From: Pseudomonadota bacterium
GTDB lineage: Bacteria; Pseudomonadota; Alphaproteobacteria; Caulobacterales; Caulobacteraceae
Length of the DNA: 64,000 bases
Direction of reading: 5' to 3'
Assembly (NCBI GenBank): GCA_023451375.1
Contig: JAEXZS010000045.1
Span: 19,723-83,722 of the forward strand
Both the position numbers and the translations under genes were made by a program. The notes below the pieces were generated by a model. It made no database searches and was not told where the DNA came from. It saw only the letters and a program-made list of their open reading frames with translations. This document shows positions 58,981 through 64,000 of this stretch, piece by piece (within the stretch, counting starts at the first letter, position 1; every line of letters begins with the position of its first letter).

Positions 58981-59637
58981 ATGAAGATGAAGTCCATCGC
59001 GGTCGCCGCCGCCGCGCTCCTCGCAGCCATCGGCATCGCCAGCGCTGCAGAAGCGCAAAACCGTCAGCGCAGCTATCAGGCCTACGCAATCATCGACATC
59101 GAGACGGAAGCCGCCAAGGGCGTGATTATCGACGCTGCAGAACGCGTCCTTGAGGGCTACGCCCGCGACTTTCAGTCGAACCGGCCGATCGCCGTCCAGA
59201 CTCCGGAGCAACCCGGCCGCTTCGTGCTGTCGAACCCGTTGGCGGAGAGCCGCCTTGCTGGTCTTGCCGCCCTGGGCGGGGTCAGCACTCAGCAGTTCAT
59301 GGTCGCGACCTGCGACGGCGCTGTCTGGACCGCCCACGTCACGCGCCGGGTCTCGGGAAGCTAAGAGCTGCGCACCACGCTCTGTCTGTTCCCTTATGCC
59401 CGTGAGGACCGGCAGGGCTATCACCTGAACATGTTCGCCAGCGACACCGCGATGAGCGGTGGCGGCGTCACCGAACGCCTCGGCCGGGCCTTGGCCAACC
59501 GCCTAGTCGGGACCCCGCAGGAGTTCACGGAAAACATGCTCCGGGGCACTGTGCAGGCGATCGAAGCCCGCACTGGCGCCGCGGCCATCCTGATCGAAGG
59601 CGAGCCGGAAATTCCCGGTCTGGCCTGGAAGGGGTAA
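58981..59637 (+). pseudogene. Exported protein gene with in-frame stop
   Basis: The frame encodes a signal peptide (AVAAAALLAAIGIASAAEAQ) and a domain that ends at TAA (59362-59364) after HVTRRVSGS. Reading on in the same frame gives coding-like sequence without interruption (ELRTTLCLFPYAREDRQGYH, then GGGVTERLGRALANRLVGTP) to a stop at 59635-59637. A single base change to CAA or GAA would restore a 218-residue protein. No family recognised. Confidence 0.7.
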
Positions 59638-59659
59638 CTCGCGAGCTGAAAAGAACGAC

Positions 59660-60127
59660 CTGCAGAGAGAGGGCCGCTGCCGCGACGTAGGCGTCGACGC
59701 GGCTCTGGTTCCTCGCTATTTCGGCTCCAAGGCAGAGCTCTTCACCGCCGTCCTCGACAGCTATGAGAACGGCGCGGAGCTGATGGCGGGGGACCGATCG
59801 ACTTTCGGCCGACGCGTCGCCCACGAGGTGATCTACGAGGCCATGAACGAGAGCAAGCTCAGGGGCTTGCTGGTCCTGCTGCGGTCGGTCGGCTCGATCA
59901 AGGCGATGGAACTGGTCCAACGCACCGGCAACGAGCGTTTCTTCAATCCCTTCGCTGAATGGGTGGGCGGCCCCGACGCGGCCGTCCGCGCCCGGCTCGC
60001 CGCCGCCTTCGTGATGGGCATGGTGGTCAGCCGCGAGATCACCGGCGGGTTCGGCCTCAAGCCGGCGGAGTGCAAACGGATGTGCGACCGGATGGCGACC
60101 CTCCTCCAGGACATCGTGGACGGCTAA
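59660..60127 (+). pseudogene. TetR-family regulator missing its N-terminus
   Basis: The frame contains RDVGVDAALVPRYFGSKAEL, which is the end of a TetR DNA-binding domain (recognition helix, then YFGSKxxLF), and a TetR-type C-terminal domain (VMGMVVSREITGGFGL). The first helix and part of the second are absent; the frame runs back into the tail of the preceding pseudogene instead. A methionine at 59783 would give only the ligand-binding part. A remnant, probably from a recombination event. Confidence 0.75.
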
Positions 60128-60732
60128 CGGTCAGCGGCGGGGCCGGAATTCCGGATCTCGCCCGGGAAGGTCACCGGGGTGTGCTCGCCGGAGTGGTCCG
60201 GCCGCCACGAAGGGCCAGGCACTTGCCGGCCGAGGAGGTCGAGGTGGCGGTCCACGACGAACGGCGCCTGAAGCTGAGACTGGTCGACCGCGACCGGCCA
60301 CGAGCCTGGATGTCCTCAAGGCCTTGCGGCGGCCGCTTCGTTCTTGAGCTTTGCGGAAACTGCGCGATCCATGGGTGGCAAAGGCCAGGGTGGACCGGCC
60401 GGCCCGGGGGAATCGCCCGACCTGTACAAGTCCCGATCCGATGAGGATCATTACGCCCTCGACGGCGTGCAACGTCGGGGACGCCAGCCGGTCGGCGACG
60501 CAACCGCGTCACCCCGGCCCCGCGCGGGGGCAGAGCCCTTCCATGTCCTTTTTCAAGTTTGCGAACGTCCTGAAGCGCCTCCGCCCCCCGGCGCGGATCG
60601 CCGGTCTCACGGTAACGCAGGCGTCCGAAGACTCCGCTTCCTTGCGGGACCCTGCTCAAACAGCGACGTCGTCAGGTGGAGACGTCCCGGTAGCGTGTAC
60701 CGCCCCCCTTCCCCCCTCGATCATCAAGTGTT
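60128..60732. other. Region without intact genes
   Basis: About 600 bp. On the minus strand, a frame that opens after a stop near 60320 and closes at 60127-60130 reads like a protein end (HLDLLGRQVPGPSWRPDHSG), so a degenerate gene end is possible. No start or family is visible. Confidence 0.4.
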
Positions 60733-61338
60733 TCAGGCGCTCAGGGGCCGCAGCTTGTCACCCCCGAGGCGCCGGATTTCGTCCAGATGGTTCTGGGCCG
60801 AGAGGCTGGCTGCCTGGGCATGAGACTTCAGACGCGGATCGTCGGCGTGAAGGGAGAAGGTGGTGTGCAGCAGGGAGGATTCGAGCAACACGGTGATCTG
60901 CTGCGCCAACCAGAGCCGATCCCGCTCCCGCGGAGCGGCGGCTTCGAGTTCAGCGATATAGGCGGCATGCCGGGCCGACAGGCGCGATGGGGCCGCCGCC
61001 CCGCCGAGATCCGCCAGCAAGGTTGACTGAATCGCCAGCGACCGGACGTGTTGTGTCTCCAGGAGGGTGGCCAGGGCCTTGATCTCTGGGTCCGGGGATC
61101 GGGCCTTGATCGCCTTTGCCGCTGCGAGGATATAGAGGTCGTCATAGCAGGCCGCGACAAGATATCCCTCGGGCGTATGGACGTCCTTGATCACGGGGTC
61201 CGCGGTGGCCGCCATCGGGGTCTCCAGAGGAATCGCGTCGACCGGCTCCGGACCCCCATCCTTCTGTTCGCAGGCCGCGACGCCCGCCACGGCGCAAGCC
61301 ATCAGCATCATGATTTTCCGCACAGGGTGACCCGCCAC
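60733..61338 (-). CDS. DUF4142-family lipoprotein
   Basis: The 201-aa product has a lipoprotein signal (IMMLMACAVAGVAAC) and a four-helix DUF4142 domain: YLVAACYDDLYILAAAKAI, ALATLLETQHVRSLAIQSTL, and a terminal helix with LSAQNHLDEIRRLGG. The family is annotated as predicted outer-membrane or ferritin-like; its role is unclear. A GTG start at 61338 has AAGG upstream. Confidence 0.8.
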   Translation of the reverse strand: MAGHPVRKIMMLMACAVAGVAACEQKDGGPEPVDAIPLETPMAATADPVIKDVHTPEGYLVAACYDDLYILAAAKAIKARSPDPEIKALATLLETQHVRSLAIQSTLLADLGGAAAPSRLSARHAAYIAELEAAAPRERDRLWLAQQITVLLESSLLHTTFSLHADDPRLKSHAQAASLSAQNHLDEIRRLGGDKLRPLSA

Positions 61339-61686
61339 AAAGCGCCTTCAACACGAAGACCCGAAACGGAACGCTCGGTTACCCTAGTGGGTTCGTCAAT
61401 GCCCTTGTCCGGGTGTCTTCCCCCGGGATCAGCGCGGTCGTCGGCGCTGGGTTTGCGGACGTCTTTCGAATGCTTGGCCGGGTGCGCCCTTAGTCCGCCG
61501 CGACGCAACGCAGCCGCCGGGTTAAGAAATCAATTCATGCGGGGTCGGTGCGCCGATCGTTCCTCAACGGCGTCGGCGCGCAAAGAAACTGCCGCCCGCC
61601 CGTCGGCCCCGCCTCTGGGCGCCGTCCCCTGCGCAAAGGCTGGTGTTCCACTGGCCGGTCGTTAGACCGGCCCCCGTGAAGAGGGA
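61339..61686. other. Non-coding stretch
   Basis: About 350 bp between two minus-strand genes. No gene or recognised element is seen. Confidence 0.45.
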
Positions 61687-62304
61687 CTATGCTTCCTCGC
61701 GCCCGCACCCATACAGCCGTAGAAATCGGTCAGCGGCGGTGCGGGCCTCCTTTGACGCGTCGCCGATCTCGGCGTCGACGAACAAGCCGGCGAGCATGCG
61801 CAATTGGGTCCGCGTCACCGTCATGGCGCGAAACTCAGCGGCGGCCTCGTCCGGATCCGCGCCCTCCAGGCGTCCTGCTCTCATCTCCCGCTCAAGGAAG
61901 TCTCTGAGGCTCGACGTGCACGCTTCCGAGATTTCAGCGCAGATCGCATTCGCCAGGGTCTTGTCGTCGGGCAGGACCCGGCCGACGGCTCGGATCGCGC
62001 GGTGGTACCGGGCGGTGCGCATACGCCTCAAGGCGGATTCCACGTAAGCGGCCAGGGCGGTTCGGGTGTCCGATTGGGCGGGAATATTCTGAAACGGTTC
62101 CCGGAGCGCTGCCTCGCACCAGTTGAGAACCGCCCGCCTCAGGCCCTGCGCGTCGCCGAACTGGTTGTAAACGGTCTGGCGTGATACCTGCGCCCTGCTG
62201 GCGACCGCGGCCAGGGAGGGCCTGGAGCTGCCCGCAACATCGATCGCCGCCTCAAGAATGGCGTTCTGCTTGTCCCGGTCGATGGCCCCGCATTGTCGAC
62301 TCAA
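61687..62304 (-). CDS. TetR-family transcriptional regulator
   Basis: The 205-aa product has a TetR DNA-binding domain (ILEAAIDVAG, then LAAVASRAQVSRQTVYNQFG and LRRAVLNW) and a TetR-type C-terminal domain (DTRTALAAYVESALRRMRTA). A TTG start at 62304 with GGAGG seven bases upstream is chosen; the preceding open frame is Arg-rich and not conserved-looking. It may repress the neighbouring lipid-modification genes, which point towards it (inference). Confidence 0.88.
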   Translation of the reverse strand: MSRQCGAIDRDKQNAILEAAIDVAGSSRPSLAAVASRAQVSRQTVYNQFGDAQGLRRAVLNWCEAALREPFQNIPAQSDTRTALAAYVESALRRMRTARYHRAIRAVGRVLPDDKTLANAICAEISEACTSSLRDFLEREMRAGRLEGADPDEAAAEFRAMTVTRTQLRMLAGLFVDAEIGDASKEARTAADRFLRLYGCGREEA

Positions 62305-62503
62305 CCTGCGGCCTCCCCCGATCAGCCGGCCTCCCGAAGGTCCAGGAATCTCCGCGACCGCCGTCGCGCGCCAAAGGCGAGGACAGACGAGTCGCTGAGT
62401 TGACGCCCCTCTTCCGTCTCCGTCAACGCGGACGGGCGAAAGTCCCGACCGCCAGGGAGCCGCCACGGCGGAATGGAATCTCGCGGGCAGGCGTCCCTGT
62501 CCG

Positions 62504-63085
62504 TCAACGAAACCGGTAGGTCATCACCAGGCCGGCGGTGTCGATCCCCTGATTGCGTCCATCTCCCAGGACCTGTCCATGGGACAGATGCACCCACTGG
62601 ACCCCGATGCTGACGTCCCCGGAGACTTCCCAGTCAAGGCCCAGGGCGGTGCGAAAGAGATCCCGCGAGCCCAGCAGAAGCCGGGACCGCGCCTCCACCG
62701 GATCGTCCGCGTCCAGCACCCCGTCATGAACGGCGTAACCGAATTGAAACTCGCCGCTGACCCGGTCCGAGACGGCGCGGCGCCAGGCCAGCCCGATCGA
62801 AGCGAAATTCGTGTCGCCGTCGCTGTTCAGCGAGCCGCTCAGATAGGCCCGGGGGCGGCCGACTGCATCGAGGGCGGTGATGGGACGACTCAGCAGCGCC
62901 ACCTCCAGGTTGGCTCCGCCTTCGCGATCATCGGACCCCGGGTGAAGCACGTCGTGCTGCATGACGGCGACCCGGATTTCGCGGGTGTCTTCCTGCGACC
63001 GGACCTCGCCTGCAAAGCCCACGGCGGCCAGGCAGCCGATCGCCGCCGCCGACGGAACCCGTCGGGAATCTTTTCTCGTCTGCAT
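62504..63085 (-). CDS. PagL-like lipid A 3-O-deacylase
   Basis: The 193-aa outer-membrane protein has a signal peptide (AAAIGCLAAVGFAGEVRSQE) and a beta-barrel ending in QWVHLSHGQVLGDGRNQGID and VMTYRF. HLS matches the His-x-Ser catalytic pair of PagL. The expected acidic residue after NxGI is Asp rather than Glu. It would trim an acyl chain from lipid A at the outer membrane. It follows the patatin gene closely, so they form an operon. A start at 63091 is possible. Confidence 0.82.
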   Translation of the reverse strand: MQTRKDSRRVPSAAAIGCLAAVGFAGEVRSQEDTREIRVAVMQHDVLHPGSDDREGGANLEVALLSRPITALDAVGRPRAYLSGSLNSDGDTNFASIGLAWRRAVSDRVSGEFQFGYAVHDGVLDADDPVEARSRLLLGSRDLFRTALGLDWEVSGDVSIGVQWVHLSHGQVLGDGRNQGIDTAGLVMTYRFR

Positions 63086-63102
63086 GATCATGTTCCGTTG
63101 GG

Positions 63103-63874
63103 CTACCGGGCGTCGGGAGCCGGTTCAGCGTCCTGCGGGGAGGGCGGCTCAACCACTTCGGCGTCCAGTGGGACCCAGCCACTGCCGCTCACGGCCCGGC
63201 GGCGCCCCTCTTCGAAGAGGGCTTTCATGGCGTCCTGATCAAAATCGAGGGCGGATGCCTCAACCTCCTGCGGGATGGCGGCTACGCTGATGCGCATGCC
63301 GTTGCGGCGTGCGAACGCGCCTTGCGCCGCAAGGCTGGTTCTCAGAAGCGACTGGGTCATGCTCTGGTAGGAGCGGGCGAAGACAGACGGCAGACTCCCG
63401 CGGGTCTGACGCTGACTCAGCCCCAGCTTTCCGTTGACGATGATGAAGAGCTCGCTGCCACGCCAGCCGGGCAGCGTTTCGGCGCTGAGGATCATGCCTT
63501 CCGGAACCCCGAGGAAGGGCGTGTTCACCCCGCCGTCAACGTGCAGCTCCTGCTGCACCGTCCCCGATTCGGTCACCCCCGCAATCAGGACTGGAGGGAA
63601 GACGCCCGGAATGCTGGCCGAGGCGAGCAGAACCTGGCGGAACAGGCGAAGCGCGTTCTCGTCCCCGGCCTCGGCCAGAAGCCCCATGTCCCAGATCACG
63701 GTCTCGCCTGAATCCAGATTGGTCGTGGCGACGAGAAGCCTGCGTCCTTCCCGATTCGCTTGCGCGATTTCCGCCAGCAACGCCGGCGTGACATGCTCCT
63801 CTACAAGGGCTTCCAGCGTTCGGGGACTGAACAGGCCGGGGGACAGAAACGCGGCGAAGCTTCGCCAGCTCAAC
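63103..63874 (-). pseudogene. Patatin-like phospholipase, 5' end removed by IS6100
   Basis: The frame encodes the C-terminal part of a patatin-type lipase: VATTNLDSGETVIWDMG, VLLASASIPGVFPPV and ELHVDGGVNTPF, where the Asp of DGG belongs to the catalytic dyad. The GxSxG nucleophile motif, normally in the N-terminal third, is absent. The frame is cut exactly at the IS6100 end (63875). The remaining frame could start at TTG 63873 but would be inactive. Confidence 0.88.
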
Positions 63875-64000
63875 GGCTCTGTTGCAAAAATCGTGAAGCT
63901 TGAGCATGCTTGGCGGAGATTGGACGGACGGAACGATGACGGATTTCAAGTGGCGCCATTTCCAGGGTGATGTGATCCTGTGGGCGGTGCGCTGGTATTG
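63875..64000 (+). mobile_element. IS6100 (IS6 family), left end
   Basis: The terminal inverted repeat GGCTCTGTTGCAAAAATC begins at 63875, followed by the sequence I recognise as IS6100. Only the first 126 bp lie in the window. The patatin frame ends at the border. A target duplication cannot be checked without the other end. Confidence 0.92.
63936..64000 (+). CDS. tnpA: IS6100 transposase, partial
   Basis: The first 21 residues (MTDFKWRHFQGDVILWAVRW) match the start of the IS6100 transposase, a DDE enzyme that moves the element by copy-in (cointegrate) formation. The gene continues past the window. Confidence 0.93.
   Translation, partial: MTDFKWRHFQGDVILWAVRWY

Noticed and set aside
60131..60896. 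Several overlapping frames on both strands
   Set aside because: None has a start site, family or clean codon pattern; at most a degenerate gene end near 60130-60320.
1..64000. CRISPR array, tRNA or rRNA genes, integron attC sites
   Set aside because: No regular 25-40 bp repeats with unique spacers, no tRNA cloverleaf and no rRNA sequence were seen. The intergenic repeats are associated with genes, not spacers.

Overview
The window is GC-rich (high G/C at third codon positions, long spurious antisense frames) and looks like part of a conjugative plasmid, or a plasmid-like integrative element, of an alphaproteobacterium. Caulobacterales (Brevundimonas or Caulobacter type) or sphingomonads fit best. 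The reasons are a RepC-type initiator next to a ParA partner, an F-type (MPF-F) conjugation operon in the arrangement seen in alphaproteobacterial plasmids, ArdC and RadC accessory genes, and an IS6100 copy at the right edge. Taxonomy is inference; no rRNA or tRNA gene is present.

Layout. (1) 1-18.4 kb is an accessory block of small genes, nearly all on the minus strand: RadC, SSB, ArdC, DUF5983, a DUF6884-like protein, a serine-recombinase-like protein and many orphans. Most genes or gene pairs are preceded by a conserved 100-160 bp leader with hairpins just upstream of the ribosome binding site. At least two related leader classes occur, at least 11 copies in all, and the hairpin arms show compensatory changes between copies. 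This is the most striking unexplained feature. (2) 18.4-20.5 kb is a plus-strand operon ending in a secreted thermonuclease. (3) 20.5-25 kb is the replication and partition module, transcribed leftwards: repC, a probably frameshifted gene, parA and a small partner. A ten-base-period TCTAGA array precedes parA and a likely antisense RNA lies in the repC leader. (4) 25-36.3 kb holds a lytic transglycosylase, a large ParB-like protein, a DUF2493/SLOG protein, a 1448-residue methyltransferase plus Strawberry-notch-type helicase, and a putative regulator. (5) 37.6-58.4 kb is a complete-looking, tightly coupled F-type type IV secretion operon: traA, L, E, K, B, a Cys-rich secreted protein, a DsbC-like protein, traV, traC, trbI, an S26 peptidase, traW, traU, trbC, traN, traF, traH, traG. 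No relaxase, coupling protein or oriT was recognised, so those probably lie outside. (6) 58.4-64 kb is a decaying region: a gene with an in-frame stop, a headless TetR gene, a DUF4142 lipoprotein, an intact TetR gene, and a patatin-PagL pair whose first gene is beheaded by IS6100.

How it fits together: the element replicates by RepC, partitions by ParA, builds an F-like pilus, digests peptidoglycan with its transglycosylase, and carries many genes typical of early establishment in a new host (SSB, ArdC, RadC, methylase-helicase). The repeated leaders suggest these establishment genes share one post-transcriptional control or one ssDNA-promoter system. That last step is inference.
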